The notes beneath the pieces are model-generated. The model was not told where the DNA came from. It saw nothing but the letters and a program-made list of their open reading frames with translations, and made no database searches. Shown piece by piece: positions 11,215-18,922 of a stretch of 64,000 nt of DNA. This DNA is from Cellvibrionaceae bacterium (GTDB lineage: Bacteria; Pseudomonadota; Gammaproteobacteria; Pseudomonadales; Cellvibrionaceae), in assembly GCA_002707785.1 (NCBI GenBank), contig PANW01000076.1, forward strand, positions 124,001 through 188,000. Direction: 5' to 3'. The number at the start of each line of letters is the position of its first letter. Within the stretch, counting starts at the first letter, position 1. The translations under genes were made by a program, and so were the position numbers.

Positions 11215-12381
11215 TTATATCGCTCGACCAGCCGCCAGAGTCTTACTCAAAGCCTGATAGGCCATTTCATTAGCTTTTTTCGACAGTTGGGTCAACAAAT
11301 TGCGAATAGTCTCTCTCGATATATCTGTCGTCTCTACCGCAGACACCTTGCCTAGAAAGTTAGAGATTTTACGCATTAGATAAAGAACCCAATCGCTAAG
11401 CAATTCGTCTATACGCATTGCTCTTGACAAGATATAGGAGAGCTTATCCATAATGGTAAACATAGACGCACCGACAAAATCGATTGTTGATGCCACTGCG
11501 GCGACACACTTTCGAACCACGTAACCAATGGCGTCACTGATCCACTCAAGCGCCTCCATGGTACTGGGAACCCGAATATTCTTCTTCAACCATTGCTCAA
11601 TTCCCGCATCGCTGCGAGGAGCAGGACGTTCACTGTAGAGTACATCCCAGCTTTTCTTCTTCACATTTTTTTCATAAGCCGACATATCGTGCCATTCGGC
11701 ACCGGGCACTAGCCCCGGAGTTTTGATGCCGTAATCTTTAGATTTATAGGGTGTATGCGTAAAAGGCCAAATTGGGATACAAGGAACGATATCTGACGTG
11801 TGGTAGGTCCGATAGATTCGCTCACATCCCAACAACGACGTGCAGCCCTCTGCAAAATCAGTAAAACCTACCCTTGGCGACCCAAAGGTATAAACACGTG
11901 GTTTCAAAGATGAGTTATTCGCCACCCACTCTCCAGTAATCGTTGCTAAAGCACCGCCTAAACTGTGACCGACACAATGAACCTCTGTACCCGCGGGGAG
12001 AGCGGAAACAAACTCCTTGATGCCTGGCAACATAGAACGAAACGCTTGATTGAATCCATCATGCACCCGATACCCTTTACTGGATCTACTATAAAGAATG
12101 TTGGCGTTGCTAAGCCAGTCTGCAAGGTATTGCGTCCCCCTGAATACAATGACGGCATTGCCTTCATAATTGCCTTGCCCCTCCAAAAGAAAGCCAAACC
12201 CTGTTTTCACTTTTAAAATACCAGCACCAGTTTTTCCGGCCACCAAGTTAGACTCGGAGAACCTAAAATTGCCTTGATACGTGGCATTCAACAACTGGTA
12301 AGCTTTTTCAAAAGAACTCGTTCGACTCAATGCGTATACACTATTCGCAAGCGAAGAACTTTGCTGGGGTGTAAATCTCAT
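11215..12381 (-). CDS. Class 3 lipase, candidate T6SS phospholipase effector
   Basis: A 388-residue alpha/beta hydrolase of the lipase class 3 family. The probable catalytic triad is Ser140 (GHSLGG), Asp197 (HTSDIVP) and His231 (EWHDMSAYE). AVIVFRGTQYLADWLSN (76-92) is the usual oxyanion/substrate segment. The last 115 residues (about 272-388) have no recognisable fold and look helical and amphipathic, possibly for membrane or spike contact. No signal peptide is visible, which fits export by a T6SS rather than Sec. It is encoded downstream of vgrG and PAAR and sits between two paralogous secreted proteins. The lipase class 3 type resembles the Tle2-like effectors such as Vibrio TseL. Whether it is actually secreted is inferred. 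GGAGGG precedes the start. Confidence 0.78.
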   Translation of the reverse strand: MRFTPQQSSSLANSVYALSRTSSFEKAYQLLNATYQGNFRFSESNLVAGKTGAGILKVKTGFGFLLEGQGNYEGNAVIVFRGTQYLADWLSNANILYSRSSKGYRVHDGFNQAFRSMLPGIKEFVSALPAGTEVHCVGHSLGGALATITGEWVANNSSLKPRVYTFGSPRVGFTDFAEGCTSLLGCERIYRTYHTSDIVPCIPIWPFTHTPYKSKDYGIKTPGLVPGAEWHDMSAYEKNVKKKSWDVLYSERPAPRSDAGIEQWLKKNIRVPSTMEALEWISDAIGYVVRKCVAAVASTIDFVGASMFTIMDKLSYILSRAMRIDELLSDWVLYLMRKISNFLGKVSAVETTDISRETIRNLLTQLSKKANEMAYQALSKTLAAGRAI

Positions 12382-12473
12382 CCTTGGACCCTCCGGGCAC
12401 AGTTAAACTCTAATTGTTTAATGAAGAAAGCATCAATGAATTCATGTATTCTATGTCGATCTATCGCACTGAA

Positions 12474-12971
12474 CTAAAATCCAGTATCAATCACGTCGTG
12501 CTCAGCGTCCCACTTACACTTGGTAACAAAAGCGTTTCCATCAATATAAAAAGCGGAGTTTTCATCGGACAATTCACAAATCACATCTAACGGCACCCCT
12601 TTTGACTCGACATTTTCTTCCGACTGCCTTTTCACCCCCATGTGAAACTCTTGCAAGTCCCCGCCGTCTTCTATCAGCAGCGACTGCCCAACAACAAATT
12701 CCTGAGGCAGCAGTTTGGTAATACTTCGTTCAAATAGGGCAGGCATTGAGAAGCGCCCATGTTCATCCGTCGTAGTCTCATCCTGCGACTTACTCTGGAA
12801 ATCAACGACTCTAACTATTCTGGCATTTCTAACTGGCTGGCCATCTTTCGTAATAACGCCGGAAACCGCCGAAAAGGTACAAACCTTACCAACATCAAGA
12901 ATTGACATACCTACCCCTACACTTGAAACCAAACACAAACTCACAAAGAAGATTACTTTTCTCATAATCAT
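12474..12971 (-). CDS. Secreted DUF6795-like protein, candidate lipase immunity protein 2
   Basis: A 165-residue paralogue of the protein at 10701-11201, encoded 92 bp upstream of the lipase gene. From ATG 12971 it has a classical signal peptide (MIMRKVIFFVSLCLVSSVGVG) followed by the MSILDVGKVCTFSAV block and the TDEHGRFSMPALFE motif shared with its sister. Four mature-domain cysteines or fewer are visible, including the pair in CEL and CKW, which could form a disulfide in the periplasm. The frame is open ten codons further upstream, but that would hide the signal sequence. I infer it protects the periplasmic face of the membrane from the lipase. A carrier, chaperone or unrelated envelope role is possible. 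Confidence 0.68.
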   Translation of the reverse strand: MIMRKVIFFVSLCLVSSVGVGMSILDVGKVCTFSAVSGVITKDGQPVRNARIVRVVDFQSKSQDETTTDEHGRFSMPALFERSITKLLPQEFVVGQSLLIEDGGDLQEFHMGVKRQSEENVESKGVPLDVICELSDENSAFYIDGNAFVTKCKWDAEHDVIDTGF

Positions 12972-13190
12972 TTCACATCTTTCGCCCTGAACGGCGTTCA
13001 CAATTCAAACTAATCCACTAGCACCCAACATCTATAAGCGCCCGTATAATACTCAACCGACACATTGTGACCGACGGGCACCCAATAAGTTATCAACCTC
13101 ACAACACCGTCAAAGAACCTTGCTAAGCTCCCTTTACGGGAGGGCTTATTGAGATCTCTTTAGCGTGATCCTTTGTTGGGATTCAGAAAC

Positions 13191-13487
13191 CTAACCACCC
13201 ACCAACACTGTTGGGCACCCTACCACAATCTTACCGCCGTGAGCGGTACTATCACCCATACGGGCAGCAGGCTTGCCGCAGATCATAACGGTGCCACTGC
13301 CCACCGCTACCGTATCAGGAGGGCCCACACAAATGCAGGTACTGCCCACGGTTGCTGATGGCAAACCTCCGATGATAACCGTCGGACCGCCGGGCGTAAC
13401 AATGGGTCCACCTACGTGGGGAACAGGTCCAGGATTCGTCGCTGGGCACACATGCATATCCGTTATTCTCGCGGCTGGTTTACCCAT
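13191..13487 (-). CDS. PAAR-domain T6SS spike tip protein
   Basis: A 98-residue single-domain PAAR protein that caps the VgrG spike and sharpens it. The hallmark N-terminal GKPAARITDMHVCP, the glycine/proline-rich repeats (PGGPTVIIGG, LPSATVGS) and the second GKPAARMGDST block near residue 70 are all present. His and Cys residues (H12, C14, C52, H83) are candidates for the zinc site at the tip. There is no toxin extension, so any effector must be carried separately. It begins one base after the stop of the DUF6931-like gene, a tight translational coupling. A hairpin without a T-run lies at about 13126-13148, downstream of the gene. Confidence 0.93.
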   Translation of the reverse strand: MGKPAARITDMHVCPATNPGPVPHVGGPIVTPGGPTVIIGGLPSATVGSTCICVGPPDTVAVGSGTVMICGKPAARMGDSTAHGGKIVVGCPTVLVGG

Positions 13488-13488
13488 C

Positions 13489-14088
13489 TTAAGACGCCTT
13501 CTCTAAATCATCTGTCGCCAACAGGCCGTTGCCGCCTTCAGCTAAATTAATGCCTTGCGCCAGAAAGCCTTTGATTGCCTCAGCGGGCTCATCCGCATTC
13601 AATTCAACACCGGCCAAGGTAACTCCACCAGCAACCGCATGAGCATACAGATAGAACGGTGGCTCAATTTCTGGCTCGCCCTCGGCAGCCAAGCTTCCAG
13701 TAGACCAACTAGCAGCGGTGGCAGCCCAGCCGGCGGGAGTTTTGTAGCGTGTTTTTTCGGCCAAATTTCGACAGCGTAAACGATTGTCTTCTGTAGGTTT
13801 TCTGGCCCAGGCTTCCGTGACAATCAGAGCATTAATATTGTCTTCATCGGTATCGGGGGTTTGCACCTGACGCGCAACCAGACACGCCCACCAAACCGCT
13901 TCGCGTTTAGGCAAACCATGCGCTAACAGACGCACGGCATCATAGAGGAAGTCATGCTCGACTAATTTGGCAACAGCACCTTCTGGATTCATATCGGGAT
14001 GCAAAATCTCGATTGCATCATCCTCCAAATCAAAATGCTGCAATAACTCTGAGGCGTTGATGGCATCAACTTTGATCCAATCACTCAT
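13489..14088 (-). CDS. DUF6931-like protein, possible VgrG/PAAR adaptor
   Basis: A 199-residue soluble protein with no signal sequence or membrane segment, acidic overall. It is rich in Ala, Trp and charged residues (for example REAVWWACLVARQ near residue 62 and a WAATAASWSTGS segment). I believe it belongs to DUF6931, a family of unknown function that occurs beside T6SS spike genes; this is from memory. Position is the best clue: ten bases after vgrG with AGGG before its ATG, and one base before PAAR. Such fixed coupling is typical of adaptors or chaperones that load PAAR or effectors on VgrG (DUF4123, DUF1795 and DUF2169 play that role elsewhere). It is not recognisably one of those. Confidence 0.6.
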   Translation of the reverse strand: MSDWIKVDAINASELLQHFDLEDDAIEILHPDMNPEGAVAKLVEHDFLYDAVRLLAHGLPKREAVWWACLVARQVQTPDTDEDNINALIVTEAWARKPTEDNRLRCRNLAEKTRYKTPAGWAATAASWSTGSLAAEGEPEIEPPFYLYAHAVAGGVTLAGVELNADEPAEAIKGFLAQGINLAEGGNGLLATDDLEKAS

Positions 14089-14098
14089 CTATATTTCC

Positions 14099-16003
14099 CT
14101 AGTTTACCTTCGTCAAACCACCCTTGAGGGTCAATATACCACCGGCTTTGACGGTGCCCATTGCACTGGCATTACAATCGATTTTCGTCGCCTTAATAGT
14201 GATTCCTGCCGGCGTCATTTTAATGGTGCTGCCACCCACCTTGAGCTCTATCGATGTTTTTGAGGTCATCTTTATGGCACCTTGAACATCTGTGGTTTGT
14301 GTCCCTTTGCTAACGGTGGTGGACTGATTACCGCTACTTACGGTGTAGGATTGATCACCCTTGGCAATGGTAGTGGACTCATTCCCCTTGCTAACCGTGA
14401 GAGTGCGGTTATTAACCACCTCTAAGGTTTGGTCATTTTCGACCTTGCCGGTTTGATCGTTGTGAACGATAAAGTTGTGGTCCTTGCCGGCTTCCATGTA
14501 AATTTCTTCTGAGCCACCCTTATCATCGAAACGCAGCTCATTGAATTCACTTTTATCGTACTGGGATTTCCAGCCACTTTGAGTCGCCGTATAGTTGGGT
14601 CCAGTATTAGTGCCGTTATAGACAGCGCCAGTTACTATCGGGCGATCGGGATCGCCATTAATGTATTCGACCACGACTTCTTGGCCTACTCTAGGGACAA
14701 AGTTCGCCCCCCAATTCTTGCCTGCATAGGATTGAACGACACGAACCCAACAAGAGCAGTCCTTACTATTCCATGGGAACTTTATTTTGACTTGAGTATA
14801 GAGATCTTCTGAACCCTGCGCCTCCGTTGCTTTAACCTCTTCTACAGTGGCGAGTTGCGGATAGCTAATTTGACGCTTTTCTCTTGAAGGGTCGGGGCGT
14901 GGATTGACCAGCGATGGTACACATTCAAATTCGTTGCGATAGGCCGTGTCACGATTATTTCCATCGGACACGGTTACTCTTACGCGTAACAAAAGGTACT
15001 GATCGCACTCTGTTTTAACGCTGTGATCGAGCTTAAAACGGCCGCCGGCGGTGAACTCAGCCACATCGCTACTACCTTGGGCACGATCAAAACCGTATTC
15101 GTCAAACTCTATGGAGCGTTCCAACAACTCCTGATTGGAACTGCTTTTCAACTTGTGTTTGTGCTCTTCGCCTTCAAGGAAGAACTGGTAATTTCCGTAT
15201 TGACGGTACTTATAACTCGCCACATCGTTGAGCTTACTTTTAGTCTTTATCGTCTGAAGATTATCTTTAGTGGTAGTAAATTCATTGTAGTCTTTAAACT
15301 CATAACCACCCGTATGATATTGATACTGACGAGACCATTTGTTGACTGTATTTTTAGTCGGTTGACTGCCGCCACCGTCATACTCAACGGTTTCTCCACA
15401 ACAATCAAAATAGTCCTGAGTCTCGTCAGCTAAAACCAAAAGGTGACCGCTAGCATTGCTCTCGAAGTAATAGCTAATACCCTCTTCTGACATCAGCCGC
15501 GTAACAAACTGGTAATCGCTTTCTTCGTACTGAACACAGTACTCACGAGTTAGATAGGCCGCCGATAACTTCGATTTCAATTTAACCGCTTTACTGTATT
15601 CTCCCAACACCTCTTCGATAATCTTCTTGACGTCTTTCTTGTGAAACACGCGATTATTCGAGCTCAGCGTCGTAAACCACAAACCTGGAACTATAGAGGC
15701 TCGATAACAACGCAAGCCGTTGCCATCAATATCAAACAAAGCAAACTGATTAACGTAGCCATGAATGTATCTAGGCTTATCCAAGCCGTCATTGTAGATT
15801 GTGACGGTGACCGACTTGCCGACAATATCGGCTTGCTGAATATTGTGATCATCCGAGAAGAGTTCGACGTCGAAATGGAAGAGATCCGATATGGATTCCA
15901 CGCCGGTTAGATAAGTTGCGATAAACTTATCTTTCCCAAGGGAGGATTCAAAATGAATAAGACGAGAATCTTGATTAAGTGCCGACATAGTCTGTCCAAA
16001 CAT
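14099..16003 (-). CDS. vgrG: T6SS spike protein VgrG (VgrG/Tssi)
   Basis: A 634-residue VgrG, the trimeric spike on the Hcp tube. The N-terminal gp27-like part (about 1-380) contains SDLFHFDVELFSD and YCVQYEESDYQFVTRLMSEEGISYYF. The OB/gp5 part follows with VKIKFPWNSKDCSCWVRVVQSYAGKNWGANFVPRVGQEVVVEYINGDPDRPIVTGAVYNG in a standard order. The C-terminus is a beta-helix needle of repeated short motifs (for example KGNESTTIAKGDQSYTVSSGNQ). It ends without an enzymatic extension, so this is a structural or carrier VgrG. I keep ATG 16003; ATG 15988 is possible. It is followed by a DUF6931-like gene and PAAR. A strong terminator separates it from hcp upstream, so it needs its own promoter or readthrough. 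Confidence 0.95.
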   Translation of the reverse strand: MFGQTMSALNQDSRLIHFESSLGKDKFIATYLTGVESISDLFHFDVELFSDDHNIQQADIVGKSVTVTIYNDGLDKPRYIHGYVNQFALFDIDGNGLRCYRASIVPGLWFTTLSSNNRVFHKKDVKKIIEEVLGEYSKAVKLKSKLSAAYLTREYCVQYEESDYQFVTRLMSEEGISYYFESNASGHLLVLADETQDYFDCCGETVEYDGGGSQPTKNTVNKWSRQYQYHTGGYEFKDYNEFTTTKDNLQTIKTKSKLNDVASYKYRQYGNYQFFLEGEEHKHKLKSSSNQELLERSIEFDEYGFDRAQGSSDVAEFTAGGRFKLDHSVKTECDQYLLLRVRVTVSDGNNRDTAYRNEFECVPSLVNPRPDPSREKRQISYPQLATVEEVKATEAQGSEDLYTQVKIKFPWNSKDCSCWVRVVQSYAGKNWGANFVPRVGQEVVVEYINGDPDRPIVTGAVYNGTNTGPNYTATQSGWKSQYDKSEFNELRFDDKGGSEEIYMEAGKDHNFIVHNDQTGKVENDQTLEVVNNRTLTVSKGNESTTIAKGDQSYTVSSGNQSTTVSKGTQTTDVQGAIKMTSKTSIELKVGGSTIKMTPAGITIKATKIDCNASAMGTVKAGGILTLKGGLTKVN

Positions 16004-16047
16004 CCCTATGGTAAGACCAGAAAAACAAAAACAACTTTAGGCCAAAA

Positions 16048-16075
16048 AAACAAAGCCCCTTTCGGAGCTTTGTTT
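16048..16075 (-). terminator. Intrinsic terminator after hcp
   Basis: AAACAAAGC (16048-16056) pairs with GCTTTGTTT (16067-16075), with inner CC/GG pairs. On the minus strand the stem is followed by a seven-T run. It ends the hcp transcript 17 bases after the stop and would keep hcp output high relative to vgrG. Confidence 0.85.
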
Positions 16076-16091
16076 GATCTTTAGACAGTAC

Positions 16092-16580
16092 TTACAGCGG
16101 AGTCGCTGTAGTAAGGTCGTAACCCACACGCATGTTGGTGGTGTTTTTGTGAGTTTTGTCGGCATGGGTAAGATCGGCTTCGATCTTAGCAAAACTCAAG
16201 GACAATGACTCTTGTGGTGGGCCACCGGCCGACGCATTCACACTGTAGGAAGAGATAATCGCATCTTCGAGAGTGTATACCGCGTACTTCTCAACATTGT
16301 TAGCACCGGTTTGTACTACGTGAATCTCGACCAGCACACCCTCATCGCCGGTTACAGACGCCTTGAACAAGCCACCAGAAGAAGCATCCAGTGCTTTAGA
16401 CACGGTCACCTCACTTAAACTCGGACGACTGGCTTCACGATTCGCCATAGCACCGGCTTCCATAGTGATGGCGCGACCAATACCAAAGTTAAAGTTATCA
16501 ACCTCAATCCAGTCTTCGTAACCTTGAGCGGTTACATTACCTTTTGGAGAGTTACCATTAAAATTCATGTAAATAGCCAT
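16092..16580 (-). CDS. hcp: T6SS tube protein Hcp
   Basis: A 162-residue Hcp, the hexameric ring that stacks into the inner tube and is exported with the spike. The start MAIYMNFNGNSPKGNVTAQGYEDWIEVDNFNFG and the GRAITMEAGAMANREASRPSLSEVTVSKALDASSGGLFKASVTG core are diagnostic of the Hcp1 family. Length is normal and there is no toxin extension. AGAGGA lies eight bases before the ATG. The gene has its own terminator. It heads the vgrG-adaptor-PAAR-lipase set, so this is an auxiliary T6SS cluster; the main sheath/baseplate locus must be elsewhere in the genome if the system works. Confidence 0.95.
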   Translation of the reverse strand: MAIYMNFNGNSPKGNVTAQGYEDWIEVDNFNFGIGRAITMEAGAMANREASRPSLSEVTVSKALDASSGGLFKASVTGDEGVLVEIHVVQTGANNVEKYAVYTLEDAIISSYSVNASAGGPPQESLSLSFAKIEADLTHADKTHKNTTNMRVGYDLTTATPL

Positions 16581-16726
16581 GAGTGAATTCCTCTTTCGTT
16601 ATGGACTTTGAAAAATTGATTTACCGGCATTCGACCGAATCATCAATACTTGCCCCGTTGGACAATGATGGAGATTTAAACAGAAAAAATTATTGAAAAA
16701 AAAGCAGACTTTTCGTTTTTTAATCC

Positions 16727-16744
16727 ACTCTGACACTATTTATT
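16727..16744 (+). repeat. CTCTGACAC element, copy 1 (RAYT-linked)
   Basis: ACTCTGACACTATTTATT. It matches copy 2 at 16847-16864 at 16 of 18 positions, and the copies start exactly 120 bp apart. Both lie just downstream of the RAYT gene. Short elements with the core CTCTGAC-C-ATT are often seen near RAYT genes in Gammaproteobacteria, as far as I recall. Confidence 0.5.
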
Positions 16745-16846
16745 CGAAACCAACGAGCAAAGAAACAAAGAAGAACACTCTCCTTCTCTTAAACCCAAGC
16801 GATTGCGTGAAGAGTGACATCGGTATCAGTCGAACTTTTAATTTTG

Positions 16847-16864
16847 ACTCTGACACCATTAATT
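16847..16864 (+). repeat. CTCTGACAC element, copy 2 (RAYT-linked)
   Basis: ACTCTGACACCATTAATT, the second copy of the element at 16727-16744. Just upstream is TTTTAATTTTG, so TTAAT and ATTAA stretches flank the core. That gives weak dyad symmetry, as expected for a degenerate REP-like target. Confidence 0.5.
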
Positions 16865-16968
16865 TAGAGAGAACAACAAGGAGTTAAAGGCGAAGACAAA
16901 ACAAACAAACTTTACCATCAGCCCCAAAAACCAAAACCCATACTTTTTAACTAGACACCAAAAACAAA

Positions 16969-17682
16969 CTAAGCCTCATTAACCAAGTCGTCTCGAATAC
17001 ACTTTTTCGGGCGTCCTCTTTTTTTCGGACGAACATTCAAGTTGGCTATCTTTTCGATCTTATCTTTAAACGTATCGCCACCCAGAACCTGACCAACGTT
17101 AACCGTCTCTGCGATATAGTCGAACAAGCGTCGATCAAAATCGTAGCTAAACAGTTGCTGATAGCCCATCGCGCGCTCCTGATAGGTATCACCTAATGAC
17201 AAGTATAATTTGTGGTCTTGTATCAAATGGCTTCGCTGCGCGCCAATGTGATGATGAAAACTCGACCAAGGATAATCAACGGGATCATCCACCTCGCCAA
17301 GTATTGTCGGCTTTAACTCTACATACCGACAACAACTCAACAGGTAGGCTTGAGAGTCGATCAGGCTGGATTTGTAGCGACCAGCCCACAATGTACCTGA
17401 TCGTTTGTAGCGATGATTCGCATATTGAACGTATCGACGCCCTACCGATTGCATCATCGACGATACGGCCTGAGACACCTTCGGTGTTGCTACAATTTGA
17501 ATGGAGTTCGGCAACAATACATAGGCGTGAACATGCACCTGATATTGATCGGCGGCTAACTTTAGGCTGTGAAGATAGAACTGGTAATCTTCATCATCAA
17601 AAAAACACGCAACATTGTTGTGCCCTATCTGGACAATATGCTGCGGAATATCAACGATATTAAGTCGTGGGAGTCGTGCCAT
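16969..17682 (-). CDS. REP-associated tyrosine transposase-like protein (RAYT), HUH motif lost
   Basis: A 237-residue protein of the Y1 transposase/RAYT family (IS200-like), which normally nicks DNA hairpins through a tyrosine with a metal-binding His-hydrophobic-His pair. The family frame is clear: YVLLPN at 54-59, MQSVGRRYVQYANHRYKRSGTLWAGRYKS (77-105) with the probable catalytic Tyr84, and a C-terminal basic patch (RPKKRGRPKK). However, the canonical PNHVHLL is PNSIQIV here: Ser60 and Gln62 replace both metal-binding histidines. The reading frame is intact over full length. It may therefore be a catalytically dead, domesticated DNA-binding protein, or a recently inactivated gene. The neighbouring AT-rich spacer carries related repeats. 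Confidence 0.85.
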   Translation of the reverse strand: MARLPRLNIVDIPQHIVQIGHNNVACFFDDEDYQFYLHSLKLAADQYQVHVHAYVLLPNSIQIVATPKVSQAVSSMMQSVGRRYVQYANHRYKRSGTLWAGRYKSSLIDSQAYLLSCCRYVELKPTILGEVDDPVDYPWSSFHHHIGAQRSHLIQDHKLYLSLGDTYQERAMGYQQLFSYDFDRRLFDYIAETVNVGQVLGGDTFKDKIEKIANLNVRPKKRGRPKKCIRDDLVNEA

Positions 17683-18012
17683 GACTGGAGAATAATCCTT
17701 AACGCTTGCTCAATCCCTTCTAGGAGAAACTCTCACTCCTGCAATAGCTGGGCATTATGCAAAATCAACTATTGCTCTGCAATGAAAAAACATTGATACC
17801 TTTTTATTAGAAGACAGATTTCGTTTTTTTGAGAAACCCATCACGTGAATGAGTTTCATGCGCCAAAATCGGATGGAATCCTGAAGCAGAATGGAGAAAA
17901 CTCTTCAAACTGCGAAAGGTTCTGGGATAGAATCTTATCCACTATTTCACTGATCGCGCAATGTAGCTTGCTGCATATTAGGAATTGCGCCCTTGCAAAT
18001 CGGACTTGTTGC
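17683..18012. other. 330-bp region between RAYT and PP2C genes
   Basis: This is a divergent intergenic region that should carry promoters for both the RAYT gene (minus) and the phosphatase gene (plus). The phosphatase frame stays open upstream to 17845, but the extra 56 residues do not resemble the PP2C family. I saw no strong promoter pair or operator. Confidence 0.5.
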
Positions 18013-18885
18013 ATGCCTCAATCTTACAAACCTCGTATTGCCATCAATGGCCGCACCGACATCGGTCAAGTTCGCAATGAAAACGAAGACAACATTCGCT
18101 GGCACACTCATTCCGAAATCCCCTTTGGTTATGTAGTCGTCGCTGATGGAATGGGCGGTTATTCAGGCGGTGCCGCGGCTAGCAGCATTGCAGTAAACAC
18201 CATCGGTGAGCACTTAGAGAAAATCATCAGCCCGACATTTCAAGCCTGTACGCCGCAACAGCAAGAACTGATGATTCAATCCTCATTAATCGAAGCCATC
18301 AACGCCGCTAACAGTGCCATTCTTGAAACGAAGGAACTGAATCCTCAATTCAACCAAATGGGCACGACCGTAGCGATTGCCGTTATCTGGCAGAAACAAA
18401 TGACGATCGCCCACCTCGGTGATTCTCGCGCTTACCTATGGGACAAGCAGGGATTTGTGCAGCTCACAAAAGATCACAGTCTCGTTCAAGAGATGATTGA
18501 TAGCGGCAGCCTGACAGAAGATCAAGCGCGGCACAGTCAAATTCGAAATCAGATTACTCGAGCACTAGGGGTATCACCCACTGTGGAGCCAGCAATTAAC
18601 AACTACGCGCTAACGCAAAATAGCTTATTGATGCTCTGCTCTGATGGTCTAACAGAGTACTTGGATAACGGCCAATTGGACTATGTTTTGTCGACCCACA
18701 GGCCGGCACTGGAATGCTGTTACCGCCTGATTGACGATGCAAATCTATTGGGAGGGAAAGACAATATCAGCGTTGGGATTATCGAGTACACCGTTGACCC
18801 CAACGCCTCCTTTGATCAACGCCAGAGTTTCACTCCCCCTCCGGCCGCCTCAGAAGATGATGTGACTGTTCGCCAGTTAAGTTAG
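18013..18885 (+). CDS. PP2C-family serine/threonine protein phosphatase
   Basis: A metal-dependent phosphatase that removes phosphate from Ser/Thr. From ATG 18013 it has 290 residues. The PP2C metal sites are complete: TDIGQVRNENEDN (15-27), VVADGMGGYSGG (43-54), MGTTVAIAVI, HLGDSRAYLW, SDGLTEYLD and GGKDNISVGI. No membrane segment is visible. The Shine-Dalgarno before this ATG is poor; the longer ORF from 17845 is possible but its N-terminus is not family-like. PP2C/PppA proteins regulate some T6SSs together with a PpkA kinase. No kinase is present here, so a T6SS link is only suggested by position. It is convergent with the MoxR gene. Confidence 0.88.
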   Translation: MPQSYKPRIAINGRTDIGQVRNENEDNIRWHTHSEIPFGYVVVADGMGGYSGGAAASSIAVNTIGEHLEKIISPTFQACTPQQQELMIQSSLIEAINAANSAILETKELNPQFNQMGTTVAIAVIWQKQMTIAHLGDSRAYLWDKQGFVQLTKDHSLVQEMIDSGSLTEDQARHSQIRNQITRALGVSPTVEPAINNYALTQNSLLMLCSDGLTEYLDNGQLDYVLSTHRPALECCYRLIDDANLLGGKDNISVGIIEYTVDPNASFDQRQSFTPPPAASEDDVTVRQLS

Positions 18886-18922
18886 TGGCAATCAGCACTA
18901 GTACAGCACGGTAAACACAAAT

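Larger units (their letters stand above)
16581..16968. other. 388-bp AT-rich region between hcp and the RAYT gene
   Basis: The region is far richer in A+T than its surroundings, with homopolymer A runs and no convincing gene; the frames that are open are short and lysine/threonine-rich. It must hold the hcp promoter near 16600-16700. It also carries the two related CTCTGACAC-containing elements annotated separately. The composition suggests transferred or decaying DNA at the edge of the T6SS module. Confidence 0.6.

Noticed and set aside
15023-15433. 136-codon plus-strand frame with hydrophobic stretches inside vgrG
   Set aside because: It is antisense to a conserved VgrG region, has no ribosome site and lacks any known domain.
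17845-18012. N-terminal extension of 56 residues on the PP2C protein
   Set aside because: The extra residues are not family-like and PP2C domains normally begin near the TDIGQVRNENED motif; however the preferred ATG has a poor Shine-Dalgarno, so it is not fully excluded.
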